A stretch of 64,000 nt of DNA. Origin: Parahoeflea olei. GTDB taxonomy: Bacteria > Pseudomonadota > Alphaproteobacteria > Rhizobiales > Rhizobiaceae. The notes below the pieces were generated by a model, which was given only the letters and a program-made list of their open reading frames with translations, ran no database searches and had not been told where the DNA came from. The stretch covers positions 17,901 to 81,900 of the forward strand of contig NZ_LQZT01000009.1 of NCBI RefSeq assembly GCF_001703635.1, in the 5' to 3' direction. The translations under genes were made by a program, and so were the position numbers. Below, in pieces: positions 37,976 to 46,835 of this stretch. Every line of letters starts with the position of its first letter. The first letter of the stretch is position 1.

Positions 37976-38611
37976 TCAGGGTTTCACCCTGTCCGGGTGA
38001 GCGTCGGCGAAGGCCGGCAGGGCCGCACACGCCTGCGCGATCGCCTGGATCCGCTTAAGCCCCGAAATGTCGGCGCCCCAGCGGTCGGCATTGTAGATCT
38101 GCGGAATGAGGCAGATATCGGCCAAGCCCGGGGTGTCGCCATGGCAGAACAGGCCCGTCGACGGGTGATCGAGCAGGACCTCGAAGGCCGCAAGCCCCTT
38201 CGTGATGAAGCGCTGCATCCACACCGTGCGCTCGGCATCGCCGCCGCCGGTGAGTTCGAGCACATGGGCGACCACCCCCATGTTGCAGACCGGATGGATG
38301 TCCATGGCGATCGCATGGGCAAGTGCGCGCACCCGCGCCCGCCCGGCCGGATCGTCGGGCAGGAGCGGCAGCCCGCGGGTTTCGATCAGGTACTCGATGA
38401 TTGCCAGCGACTGCGTGAGCATCAGCCCGTCGATCTCCAGCGCCGGCACCAGGCCTTGCGGATTACGCGCCAGATGCGTGGGCGTCGTGTGCTCCCTGGC
38501 AAGCAGATCGACCACCTCGCTCCGGTAGCCGATCCGCCCCAGGTTGAACGCGATGCGCACCCGGTAGCTCGCCGAAGAGCGCCAGTAGTCGTAGAGAATG
38601 GGTGTATTCAA
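37976..38611 (-). CDS. maiA: maleylacetoacetate isomerase (zeta-class GST)
   Basis: A 211-residue zeta glutathione transferase with the motif YWRSSASYRVRIAFNL (glutathione and active-site Ser) and an all-helical C-terminal domain. It isomerises maleylacetoacetate to fumarylacetoacetate in tyrosine and phenylalanine breakdown through homogentisate. The start is TTG at 38611 with GAGGA upstream; no ATG would keep the motif. It lies at the end of an operon with fumarylacetoacetase, separated by a small membrane protein gene. Confidence 0.9.
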   Translation of the reverse strand: MNTPILYDYWRSSASYRVRIAFNLGRIGYRSEVVDLLAREHTTPTHLARNPQGLVPALEIDGLMLTQSLAIIEYLIETRGLPLLPDDPAGRARVRALAHAIAMDIHPVCNMGVVAHVLELTGGGDAERTVWMQRFITKGLAAFEVLLDHPSTGLFCHGDTPGLADICLIPQIYNADRWGADISGLKRIQAIAQACAALPAFADAHPDRVKP

Positions 38612-38676
38612 AATAGGTCCTCAAGCAATTAATACCATGAGCTTGTACTGAGGTATTGCGGTCCCGTTCGCAGCCA

Positions 38677-39162
38677 TCACGCCTGCTGCTGCGGTTCTCG
38701 CTCACTTGTCTTCGATCCCCTTCTATGCGCTAACATCGAAAGGTAAGTTGGTGAAAACAGGAACAAGATAACAGCGATCCCGACCCTTCCCCCCGCCCTA
38801 TTTCGTGACAACGAATGCATCAGGTGGGGATACCTGGCTTCAAGAAACCCGAACAGAATAACCATCGCCGGCAAACCCACCCAGATGATGAATGACATCA
38901 AGATCGCTGCAGCGGCATAAAGCCGGGCCTTCAGGTCCGGTGTGTAGCGGACAAATCTCGTCAATGCGACAAAATTGATGAGGATCGCCGTCACAGCTAC
39001 CGGCACAAGCCACCATATGAAACGAACCGGTCCGCTGAGCGCGAAGTAAAAACCAAGCCCTACCGAAACCCAGTTGGTTAACGAGCACACGGAGACAAAG
39101 GTTCGGCGGTTCAGTGCCGACAGATCATTGGTTTTGCCTACCTGGTACTCGATTTCTGTCAT
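38677..39162 (-). CDS. small integral membrane protein, unknown
   Basis: A 161-residue protein with four predicted helices near residues 27-45, 49-71, 83-107 and 127-146, and a charged C-terminal tail. I do not recognise a family. Its ATG overlaps the stop of the fumarylacetoacetase gene (ATGA), so it belongs to the same operon although it has no obvious metabolic motif. Base composition is somewhat lower in GC than its neighbours, which suggests a later insertion. A transport role for the pathway is only a guess. Confidence 0.7.
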   Translation of the reverse strand: MTEIEYQVGKTNDLSALNRRTFVSVCSLTNWVSVGLGFYFALSGPVRFIWWLVPVAVTAILINFVALTRFVRYTPDLKARLYAAAAILMSFIIWVGLPAMVILFGFLEARYPHLMHSLSRNRAGGRVGIAVILFLFSPTYLSMLAHRRGSKTSEREPQQQA

Positions 39163-40169
39163 GCCTTCTCGACGGTCTGCTCGATGGCGCCGAAGATGGA
39201 GTGGCCATCCTTGTCACGCATCTCGATGCGCACGGTATCGCCGAAGCGCATAAACGGCGTCTTGGGCGCGCCCGAGGCGATGGTTTCGATCATGCGGATC
39301 TCGGCGATGCAGGAATAGCCTGCGCCGCCCTCGTCGACCGGCTTGCCGGGATCGCCCTCGGGGCCCTTGTTGGAGACCGTGCCCGACCCGATGATCGAGC
39401 CTGCGCAGAGCGCGCGTGTCTTCGCGGCATGGGCAATCAGCTTCGGGAAGTCGAAGGTCATGTCGACGCCGGCATTGGCGCGGCCGAAGGGCTTGCCGTT
39501 AAGATCCACCTCGAGCGGCAGGTGCAGCTTGCCGCCGTCCCATGCGTCGCCCAGTTCATCGGGGCTCACCGCCACCGGCGAGAAGGCCGAGGACGGTTTC
39601 GACTGGAAGAAGCCGAAGCCGTTCGCGAGTTCCGCCGGGATCAGGCCCCTGAGGCTCACGTCGTTGACCAGCATCACCAGCTTGATCGCCTCGCGGCAGG
39701 TGTCGATATCGGCGCCCATCGGCACGTCGCCGACGATCACCGCCACCTCGCCTTCGCAATCGATGCCCCAGGCCTCGTCGGCCATGCGGATCGGCCCGCG
39801 CGGCGCGAGAAAGGTGTCGGAGCCGCCCTGGTACATCAGCGGCACTTCCCAGAAACTCGCCGGCATTTCCGCCCCGCGCGCCTTGCGCACCAGTTCGACG
39901 TGATTGACATAGGCCGAGCCGTCGGCCCACTGGTAGGCGCGCGGCAGCGGCGAGAGCGCGTCGCGCTCGTGGAAGCGTTCGGTCGGTTCCGCCCCGGTTT
40001 CGAGCATCTCGGCCACGTCCATGAGCCTTGGGCCCACATGCGCCCAGTCGTCGAGCGCCGCCTGCAGCGTGCGTGCGATATGCGGCACGCCCGTTGCCTT
40101 GGTCAGGTCACGCGAGACGACGACCAGGCGGCCGTCGCGGCTTCCGTCGCGGAGGGTGGCGAGTTTCAT
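39159..40169 (-). CDS. fahA: fumarylacetoacetase (FAH family)
   Basis: A 336-residue FAH-fold hydrolase with metal ligands in GIDCEGEVAVIVGD, and the conserved stretches YQGGSDTFLAPRGPI and GSIIGSGTVSNKG. It splits fumarylacetoacetate to fumarate and acetoacetate, the last step of homogentisate degradation, right after MaiA. The start MKLATLRDG is standard. It overlaps the MBL-fold gene upstream (ATGA). No homogentisate dioxygenase gene lies within the window. Confidence 0.9.
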   Translation of the reverse strand: MKLATLRDGSRDGRLVVVSRDLTKATGVPHIARTLQAALDDWAHVGPRLMDVAEMLETGAEPTERFHERDALSPLPRAYQWADGSAYVNHVELVRKARGAEMPASFWEVPLMYQGGSDTFLAPRGPIRMADEAWGIDCEGEVAVIVGDVPMGADIDTCREAIKLVMLVNDVSLRGLIPAELANGFGFFQSKPSSAFSPVAVSPDELGDAWDGGKLHLPLEVDLNGKPFGRANAGVDMTFDFPKLIAHAAKTRALCAGSIIGSGTVSNKGPEGDPGKPVDEGGAGYSCIAEIRMIETIASGAPKTPFMRFGDTVRIEMRDKDGHSIFGAIEQTVEKA

Positions 40170-41047
40170 GCTGTTTTCCTTTGGGGGTTGGGGACGGGCA
40201 GCGGCAGCGCCAGGCCGTCGCGGCCGATGGTGAGGTGCCCGTCCCAGGTCGTCCGGACCTCGGCGGCCCATTGAATCTCGGTGATTTCGGGATCGTCCGC
40301 CGGCACCAGGTGATGCAGCACCAGATGGCCGACGTCGGCGTCAGTTGCGATCCGACCCGCATCGGCAGCCATGGTGTGGCTGGCGATCAGATGCGCCTTC
40401 AGCCGCGCGCCATTGCCGGTGCGCGCGACCAGCCGGTCGACGCCCTCGGGATGCAGCGCCTCGTGAACGAGAATGTCGGCGCCACGGGCAAACGTGGCCA
40501 GTGGCGGGAAATAGGCAGTGTCGGCCGAAAACGCGATCACGCGGCCGGCATGGCTGATCTTCAGCGCGTAGCAGTCGGTGACCGGCGGGTGGTCGACCCG
40601 CAGCGCCTCGATCAGGAGGCCGTCTTCCTCAATCACGACGCCTTCGCCGAATTCTCGGATATCGACAAGCGCGCGCAGGTCCGGCCGGCCCTCGTCTTCG
40701 ATCCTCAGATCAATGTCATAGAGCATCGAGGCGACGAACCCGTCCCAGACCGCCTGCGTGCCCGCCGGGCCGAACACGCGCACCGGTGTCTTGAGCCCCG
40801 CCGTCCAGGCGGTGTGGATCAGCGGCCCGAGTTCGAGCACGTGATCGGAATGCAGATGCGTGATCACGATCAGGTCGAGCGCGGACAGCGGCACGCCGGC
40901 TTCGACTAGCCCGCGCGACACGCCCAACCCGCAATCGACCACGATCCGCCGGCCGCCGATCTCCAGCAGCGAGGATGTCGGCGACGGTCCACCCGGCCGG
41001 ATCGCCGGCCCGCCTTTCGAGCCGAGGATGACCAGACGTTCGGTCAT
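40166..41047 (-). CDS. metallo-beta-lactamase fold hydrolase
   Basis: A 293-residue MBL-fold protein with the metal motif THLHSDH and later His/Asp ligands (SADTAY, HLIASHT, HHLVP), of the RNase Z/arylsulfatase-like branch. It begins MTERLVILGSKGGPAIRPGG. It leads the operon with fahA and maiA, so it may hydrolyse an ester or lactone in aromatic breakdown. The frame stays open 249 bases upstream, but that part has no family similarity or good ribosome site. Confidence 0.8.
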   Translation of the reverse strand: MTERLVILGSKGGPAIRPGGPSPTSSLLEIGGRRIVVDCGLGVSRGLVEAGVPLSALDLIVITHLHSDHVLELGPLIHTAWTAGLKTPVRVFGPAGTQAVWDGFVASMLYDIDLRIEDEGRPDLRALVDIREFGEGVVIEEDGLLIEALRVDHPPVTDCYALKISHAGRVIAFSADTAYFPPLATFARGADILVHEALHPEGVDRLVARTGNGARLKAHLIASHTMAADAGRIATDADVGHLVLHHLVPADDPEITEIQWAAEVRTTWDGHLTIGRDGLALPLPVPNPQRKTA

Positions 41048-41351
41048 GCCGCCCATGGCCCCGCGCACAAGCCGAGCCGGATCAAACGACCCGGCGGCAC
41101 GGACGTGAATCGGATTGAAACCATCGAGCATCTCCCACATGCCAGATTGACGGCTTTCTGCCGCAGCGTCGAGCCTTTTCGGCGGCCACAAAAGGTCGCG
41201 GGCCAAAGAGGTGCCATAAAGACAGTTGAGAACGCAACAATCAAGCGCGCCTTGCGCCTGTCTCTCCACGGCAAGAGCGGGTGCGCATGAGGCCACGGTG
41301 TGACAGCGGCGGCAGGAGACGCAGCCTGAGCGCCGGGGCCTAACGGTTGTG
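41048..41351. other. non-coding region upstream of the MBL-fahA-maiA operon
   Basis: These 304 bases separate the MBL-fold gene start from the end of mmsB. No separate gene is convincing. The region must contain the promoter of the MBL operon and the end of the valine operon transcript. No strong hairpin or known motif was seen. Confidence 0.4.
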
Positions 41352-42206
41352 CTATTTCAACCGTTCGATCATCGCCGAGAAATCCCGGCCCTTGCCTTCG
41401 CCCGCCACGAACTCCGCATAGAGTTCGGTCGCCCGCGCGCCCATCGGGGTTCGTGCCGCAACGCTTTCGGCCGCCTGCTGCGAGAGCTTGAGGTCTTTCA
41501 GCATGAGATCGGCGGCGAAGCCGGGCTTGTAGCCGTTGTCGGCCGGGCTTTGCGGGCCAACGCCCGGCACCGGGCAATAGGCATTGACCGACCAGCAGGA
41601 GCCCGACGAGGTGGAGACCACGTCGAACAGGCTTTGCGCGGAAAGCCCGAGTTTTTCGGCGAGCGCGAAGGCCTCGCAGGCGCCGATCATGGAGATGCCG
41701 AGCAGCATGTTGTTGCAGATCTTGGCCGACTGCCCGGCCCCGGCATCGCCGCAATGCACCGCCTTCTTGCCCATGATCTCGAACAGCGGGGCGGCCTTGG
41801 CGAAGGCCTCGTCGCTGCCGCCGGCCATGAAGGTGAGCGTGCCCGCGGCCGCGCCGCCGACGCCGCCGGACACCGGCGCATCGATCGAGAGCAGGCCCTG
41901 TTTGCCAGCCATCGCGTGGGCCGCGCGGGCGCTGTCGACATCGACCGTCGAGCAGTCGATGAACACCGATCCGGGCGCGCCGACAGGCACGATCTCGGCA
42001 TAGACCGCGCGCAGGATCTCGCCATTGGGGAGCATGGTGATCACCGCATCCCGGCCTGCGGCCGCGTCCGCCGCGGAACCCGCGGCGGACGTTCCCTCGA
42101 CACGGATGTCGGCCACGTCATAGGCGGTGACATCGTGCCCGGCCTTGACCAGGTTGGCCGCCATCGGCGCGCCCATATTGCCCAGTCCGATAAACCCGAT
42201 CTTCAT
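41352..42206 (-). CDS. mmsB: 3-hydroxyisobutyrate dehydrogenase
   Basis: A 284-residue beta-hydroxyacid dehydrogenase: NAD-binding IGFIGLGNMGAPMAANL, substrate motif DAPVSGGVGGAAAGTLTFMAGG and the catalytic Lys in GAGQSAKICNNMLLG. It oxidises 3-hydroxyisobutyrate to methylmalonate semialdehyde in valine breakdown. GGGAGGA precedes the ATG at 42206. It ends the operon acd-HIBCH-mmsB and its product feeds MmsA, encoded upstream. Confidence 0.93.
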   Translation of the reverse strand: MKIGFIGLGNMGAPMAANLVKAGHDVTAYDVADIRVEGTSAAGSAADAAAGRDAVITMLPNGEILRAVYAEIVPVGAPGSVFIDCSTVDVDSARAAHAMAGKQGLLSIDAPVSGGVGGAAAGTLTFMAGGSDEAFAKAAPLFEIMGKKAVHCGDAGAGQSAKICNNMLLGISMIGACEAFALAEKLGLSAQSLFDVVSTSSGSCWSVNAYCPVPGVGPQSPADNGYKPGFAADLMLKDLKLSQQAAESVAARTPMGARATELYAEFVAGEGKGRDFSAMIERLK

Positions 42207-42237
42207 GTGATCCTCCCACATTCTTCAAGAAAGCCTG

Positions 42238-43260
42238 CTAAAGCGCAATATCCCCGCCCGGCGGCTCGGCGAGCATCGCGTCGACCATCTCCGCCGTCAC
42301 ATCCTCGTCGCGGCCGTGGCGCCAGCGCGGATTGCGGTCCTTGTCGATGATCGCGGCACGAATCCCTTCCACGAAATCCCCTTCCGACGCGCTGCGCGAG
42401 GTGAAGCGGTATTCCTGTTTGAGCGCCGCGCGGATGTCGTCTGCGGCGCGCGCGCGCCGCACCAGTTCGAGCGTGCAGGCAGCCGACAGCGGTGAAGCCG
42501 CGCGGATCGCGCTTTGGGTTTTGCCGCCCCATTCGTCTCCGGGCAGCGCCGCCAGGATTTCCGCAAGCGTTTCCTTGGCGAAAAGATCATCGACCGTGGC
42601 GCGGATCGCCATCAGCGGGCCGTCCTCGGGATCACGCGCCCGCGCCGTGATCGCGGCGCAATCGCCGGTCTCGATCAGGATTTCCGTCAGTTCCGGCCAG
42701 TCGGCCTCGGGAATGAAATGGTCGGCGAAACCGGCAACAATTGCGTCCGATGCGTTCATCCGGTAGCCGGTCGTGCCGAGATACTCGCCAAGCCGGCCTG
42801 GCGCGCGGGCGAGCAGCAGCGAGCCGCCGACATCGGGCACCAGCCCGATCGCGCATTCCGGCATGGCGATCTTCGAGCTTTCGCCCACCACCCGGTGCGA
42901 GCCGTGCAGCGAGACGCCGACCCCGCCTCCCATGACGAAGCCCTGGCACAGCGCCACATAGGGTTTCGGGTAGGCCGCGATCTTGGCGTTGAGCCGGTAT
43001 TCGTCACGCCAGAAGCGGCGGCCCGCGTCAAAATCGCCTTTCGACGCGGTGTCATACATGAATTGCAGGTCACCGCCGGCCGAGAACGCCTTGTGGCCGT
43101 CTGCGTCAATCAGCACGCAGGCCACATCGCCATCATCGCGCCAGCCGTCGAGCGCTGCCTCGATCGCCTGCACCATCTCGTAGGTCACTGCATTGAGCGC
43201 TTCGGGGCGCTGCAGCGTGATCTGGCCGATGCGGCCGATCTTGCGGATGCGGATGCTCAT
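42238..43260 (-). CDS. 3-hydroxyisobutyryl-CoA hydrolase (HIBCH)
   Basis: A 340-residue crotonase-fold protein of the HIBCH/ECH_2 type: FSAGGDLQFMYD, CQGFVMGGGVGVSLHGSHRV and the Glu-containing MPECAIGLVPDVGGS. It hydrolyses 3-hydroxyisobutyryl-CoA to the free acid for MmsB. The start overlaps the stop of the acyl-CoA dehydrogenase gene (ATGA). Its length and the C-terminal FVEGIRAAIIDKDRNPRW are those of HIBCH rather than simple enoyl-CoA hydratases. Confidence 0.9.
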   Translation of the reverse strand: MSIRIRKIGRIGQITLQRPEALNAVTYEMVQAIEAALDGWRDDGDVACVLIDADGHKAFSAGGDLQFMYDTASKGDFDAGRRFWRDEYRLNAKIAAYPKPYVALCQGFVMGGGVGVSLHGSHRVVGESSKIAMPECAIGLVPDVGGSLLLARAPGRLGEYLGTTGYRMNASDAIVAGFADHFIPEADWPELTEILIETGDCAAITARARDPEDGPLMAIRATVDDLFAKETLAEILAALPGDEWGGKTQSAIRAASPLSAACTLELVRRARAADDIRAALKQEYRFTSRSASEGDFVEGIRAAIIDKDRNPRWRHGRDEDVTAEMVDAMLAEPPGGDIAL

Positions 43261-44405
43261 GCGGTGCGCTCCGCAAGCAGCGCCCGCGAGATGATCACCC
43301 GCATGATCTCGTTGGTGCCTTCGAGGATCTGGTGCACCCGGAGATCGCGCACCAGCTTCTCGATGCCGTAATCGGCAAGATAGCCGTATCCGCCATGCAG
43401 TTGCAGCGCGTCATTGGCGACGCGGAAGGCGGTGTCGGTGACGAAGCGCTTGGCCATGGCGCAGAACTTGGTAGCATCGGGCGCCTTGCGGTCGAGCTTG
43501 CTCGCCGCCTGCCTGAGGAAAATCCGCGCCGCCTGCATTTCCGTTTCCATGTCGGCAAGGCGGAACTGCAGCGCCTGGAACTGGTCGATCGACCGGCCGA
43601 AGGCCTGGCGTTCGCCCATATACTGAAGCGTCCGGTCGAGCGCGGATTGCGCGCCGCCAAGCGCGGACGCGGCAATGTTGAGCCGGCCGCCGTCGAGTCC
43701 GCTCATGGCATAGCGGAACCCGGCCCCCTCCTCGCCCAGAAGATTGTCGGCGGGGATGGCGCAGTCGTCGAACTGCACTTCGGCGGTCGGCTGCGAGCGC
43801 CAGCCCATCTTGTCTTCCGGCGCGCCGAATGTAAGTCCCGACCTACCATTCTCGACGATCAGCGCGGAAATGCCCTTGGGCCCCTCGGCACCGGTGCGCG
43901 CCATCACCAGATAGAGATCGGAAAACCCGCCGCCGGAGATGAAGGCCTTGGCGCCGTTGAGGCGGTAGCCGTCATTGGTGCGCTCGGCGCGGGTCCTCAG
44001 CGCAGCGGCATCCGAGCCGGAGCCCGGCTCGGTCAGGCAGTAGGAGGCGATCGTCTTCATGGTGACGAGGTCGGGCAGAAGCCGGGCCTTGATCGCGTCC
44101 GAGCCGTAGGACGCGATCATCCAGCTGCACATGTTGTGGATCGACAGGAACGAGGCCACCGACGGACAGGCCATCGACAGCGCCTCGAACACCAGCGTGG
44201 CATCGAGCCGGGTGAGCCCCGAGCCGCCATCGGCCTCCGGCACATAGATCGCCGCAAGCCCGAGCGCGGCCGCCGCTTCCAGCACCTCGCGCGGGATCGC
44301 GCCGTCCTTTTCCCATTGGGCGGCAAACGGCGCGATCTCTTCGGCGCCGAAGTCGCGCGCCATGTCGAAGACTGCCTGCTGTTCCTCGTTGAGTTCAAAA
44401 TCCAT
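43257..44405 (-). CDS. isobutyryl-CoA dehydrogenase (acyl-CoA dehydrogenase)
   Basis: A 382-residue flavoprotein with the ACAD signatures YCLTEPGSGSDAAALRT and QLHGGYGYLADYGIEKLVRD; the C-terminal QILEGTNEIMR carries a Glu at the usual catalytic base position of this family. Context (HIBCH, MmsB, MmsA) marks it as the enzyme that turns isobutyryl-CoA into methacrylyl-CoA. It starts 45 bases after mmsA and is coupled to HIBCH. No separate methacrylyl-CoA hydratase is in the operon. Confidence 0.88.
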   Translation of the reverse strand: MDFELNEEQQAVFDMARDFGAEEIAPFAAQWEKDGAIPREVLEAAAALGLAAIYVPEADGGSGLTRLDATLVFEALSMACPSVASFLSIHNMCSWMIASYGSDAIKARLLPDLVTMKTIASYCLTEPGSGSDAAALRTRAERTNDGYRLNGAKAFISGGGFSDLYLVMARTGAEGPKGISALIVENGRSGLTFGAPEDKMGWRSQPTAEVQFDDCAIPADNLLGEEGAGFRYAMSGLDGGRLNIAASALGGAQSALDRTLQYMGERQAFGRSIDQFQALQFRLADMETEMQAARIFLRQAASKLDRKAPDATKFCAMAKRFVTDTAFRVANDALQLHGGYGYLADYGIEKLVRDLRVHQILEGTNEIMRVIISRALLAERTA

Positions 44406-44450
44406 GGCGTCCCGCCTCCTCCGACAGTCTCCGATCCGTTTCGCCGATCC

Positions 44451-45950
44451 TTATCCCATGGTGGGGATCACGAACTCGGCCCCTTCCTTGATACCCGAAG
44501 GCCAGCGCGCGGTCACGGTCTTGGTGCGGGTGTAGAACCGGAAGGCGTCGGGGCCGTGCTGGTTCAGGTCGCCGAAGCCGGATTTCTTCCAGCCGCCGAA
44601 GGTGTGGTAGGCGAGCGGCACCGGGATCGGCACATTGACGCCAACCATGCCGATATTGATGCGGCTCACGAAATCGCGCGCTGTGTCGCCGTCGCGGGTG
44701 AAGATCGCGGTGCCGTTGCCGTATTCGTGTTCCATCGGGTACCTGAGCGCTTCCGCGTAGTTCGGCGCGCGCACCACGGACAGCACCGGGCCGAAGATCT
44801 CCTGGGTGTAGATGTCCATGTCGCGGGTGACATGGTCGAACAGGCAGCCGCCGATGAAATAGCCGTTCTCATAGCCCTGCATCGAGAAATCGCGGCCGTC
44901 GACCACCAGCTTCGCGCCCTGCTCCACGCCGGAATTGACGAGGCCGAGCACGCGCTCGCGCGCCTCTTTGGTCACCAGCGGGCCGAAATCGGTGTCGTTG
45001 CCGGCCGTGTAGGGTCCGATCTTGAGCGCTTCGACGCGGGGCGCGAGCTTTTCAATGAGCAGATCGGCGGTCTTTTCGCCCACCGGCACTGCGACCGAAA
45101 TCGCCATGCAGCGCTCGCCGGCCGCACCGTAGCCGGCACCGATCAGCGCATCCACCGCCTGGTCCATGTCCGCGTCCGGCATGATGATCATGTGGTTCTT
45201 GGCGCCGCCGAAGCACTGCACGCGCTTGCCGTTGGCGCAGCCGCGGGAATAGATGTACTGGGCGATCGGCGTGGAGCCGACGAAGCCCACGGCCATGATT
45301 TCGGGATGGTCGAGGATCGCGTCGACCGCCTCCTTGTCGCCGTTGACGACGTTCAAAATGCCGTCCGGAAGCCCGGCCTCGGTCATCAGTTCGGCGAGCA
45401 TCAGCGGCACCGACGGGTCGCGTTCGGAGGGCTTGAGGATGAAGGCGTTGCCAGCGGCGATCGCCGGGCAGAACTTCCACATCGGGATCATCGCCGGAAA
45501 ATTGAACGGGGTGATGCCGGCCACCACGCCGAGCGGCTGGCGCAGCGAATACATGTCGATGCCGGGGCCCGCGCCCTCGGTGAACTCGCCCTTGAGCAGA
45601 TGCGGCGCGCCAAAGCAGAATTCGGCCACTTCAAGCCCGCGGATCACGTCGCCCTTGGCGTCGGGAATGGTCTTGCCGTGCTCGCGCGACAGCGCCTCGG
45701 CGAGCTTGTCCATGTCGCGATGCAGAAGCTCGACGAACTTCATCAGCACGCGTGCGCGCTTCTGCGGGTTGGTCGCAGCCCAGCCGGCCTGCGCCTTGGC
45801 GGCAATAGCGACGGCCTGTGCCAGTTCCTCGCTCGAGGCGAGCGGCGCTTTCGCCTGCACTTCGCCGGTGGCTGGGTTCATCACGTCGGCGAAGCGGCCG
45901 GACGTGCCCTTCACATGCTTGCCGCCGATATAGTGAGTAAGTTCCTGCAT
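44451..45950 (-). CDS. mmsA: methylmalonate-semialdehyde dehydrogenase (CoA-acylating)
   Basis: A 499-residue aldehyde dehydrogenase of the MMSDH class: TPFNFPAMIPMWKFCPAIAAGN, FVGSTPIAQYIY, and the nucleophile Cys in GAAGERCMAIS. It makes propionyl-CoA from methylmalonate semialdehyde, finishing valine catabolism. The ATG at 45950 is 6 bases from GGGAGA, while the ATG at 45956 touches it. It leads the valine operon; three TGTGCA boxes lie upstream. Confidence 0.93.
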   Translation of the reverse strand: MQELTHYIGGKHVKGTSGRFADVMNPATGEVQAKAPLASSEELAQAVAIAAKAQAGWAATNPQKRARVLMKFVELLHRDMDKLAEALSREHGKTIPDAKGDVIRGLEVAEFCFGAPHLLKGEFTEGAGPGIDMYSLRQPLGVVAGITPFNFPAMIPMWKFCPAIAAGNAFILKPSERDPSVPLMLAELMTEAGLPDGILNVVNGDKEAVDAILDHPEIMAVGFVGSTPIAQYIYSRGCANGKRVQCFGGAKNHMIIMPDADMDQAVDALIGAGYGAAGERCMAISVAVPVGEKTADLLIEKLAPRVEALKIGPYTAGNDTDFGPLVTKEARERVLGLVNSGVEQGAKLVVDGRDFSMQGYENGYFIGGCLFDHVTRDMDIYTQEIFGPVLSVVRAPNYAEALRYPMEHEYGNGTAIFTRDGDTARDFVSRINIGMVGVNVPIPVPLAYHTFGGWKKSGFGDLNQHGPDAFRFYTRTKTVTARWPSGIKEGAEFVIPTMG

Positions 45951-45986
45951 GGTCATTCTCCCGGGAATTGAGTGCGTTGATGCCAC

Positions 45987-46040
45987 TGTGCACTGACCGG
46001 TCTTGATGTTCAACGCACGCGACTGTGCATCCGTTGTGCA
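45987..46040. promoter_or_regulatory. three TGTGCA boxes upstream of mmsA
   Basis: TGTGCA occurs at 45987-45992, 46024-46029 and 46035-46040 in the 105-base gap before mmsA. Three copies of a six-base word in this gap are unlikely by chance and suggest an operator for a valine-catabolism regulator. No regulator gene is adjacent on this side. Confidence 0.35.
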
Positions 46041-46055
46041 AAAAACGTAGCCCAG

Positions 46056-46832
46056 TCAGGCCGCCGACAATCCGCCATCGATCTGCAGGGTCTGGCCGGT
46101 GACGAAACTCGACGCCGGATCGGCCAGGAACATCAGCCCGGCGATCACCTCGTCGACTTCGGCGAGCCGGCGCATCGGGATTGCCTGCACCAGCGCCGCC
46201 TCGGCCTGGTCCCGGTCGCCCCCGGCCTTGTCGAGAAAATCGGTCGCCATCGGCGTGCGCGCAAAGGACGGGCAGAGCGCGTTCACCCGCACGCCGCGGC
46301 GGGCATATTCGAGCGCCGCCGATTTGGTGAGCCCTACCACCCCGTGCTTGGCGGCGGCATAGACCGAGAGCATCGGCGCGCCGACGACGCCTGCCACCGA
46401 GGCCACGTTGACGATCGCACCGGTCTCGCCCGTGTCGCGAAAACGCTGCTCGAAGGCCGGCAGTTGCGCCTGCATGGCGTAGATCACGCCCAACAGGTCG
46501 ATCTCGATGGTCCTGCGCACCGCCTCAAGCGGAATGCGCGCGAGCGGCAGGATGTCATGGGCGATGCCGGCATTGTTGACCGCAACGTCGAGCCGGCCGA
46601 ACTCTGCGATTGCGGCTTCGACGAGGCGCAGCGACAGCTCCGGGTCGGTGATGTCGCCGGCAATGGCGGTCACGCGACCGCCAAGCTCTTCGGCCAGCCG
46701 GTCGAGCGGGGCCTGCGCCAGGTCGCTCAACACGAGATTGGCGCCGGCCGCGGCAAAGGCGCGTGCCGCAGCCTCCCCAAAACCGCCGCAGGCCCCGGTC
46801 AGGATCACGCACCGGCCCGAGAAATCCGCCAT
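46056..46832 (-). CDS. SDR-family oxidoreductase
   Basis: A 258-residue short-chain dehydrogenase: cofactor motif TGACGGFG, NNAG, and the active site S and YAAAK (VASVAGVVGAPMLSVYAAAKHG). It ends the unit SDR - kinase - SDR on the minus strand, three bases after the kinase gene. In this cassette it may oxidise or reduce a hydroxyacyl-CoA. The exact substrate is unknown. Confidence 0.85.
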   Translation of the reverse strand: MADFSGRCVILTGACGGFGEAAARAFAAAGANLVLSDLAQAPLDRLAEELGGRVTAIAGDITDPELSLRLVEAAIAEFGRLDVAVNNAGIAHDILPLARIPLEAVRRTIEIDLLGVIYAMQAQLPAFEQRFRDTGETGAIVNVASVAGVVGAPMLSVYAAAKHGVVGLTKSAALEYARRGVRVNALCPSFARTPMATDFLDKAGGDRDQAEAALVQAIPMRRLAEVDEVIAGLMFLADPASSFVTGQTLQIDGGLSAA

Positions 46833-46835
46833 GGC

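Noticed and set aside
41048..41296. N-terminal extension of the MBL-fold hydrolase
   Set aside because: The frame is open, but it lacks family similarity and a ribosome site; the MTERLVILGSKGG start is typical.
43332..45971. Long open frame opposite the valine genes
   Set aside because: Antisense artefact; composition unlike proteins and the minus strand holds intact acyl-CoA and aldehyde dehydrogenases.
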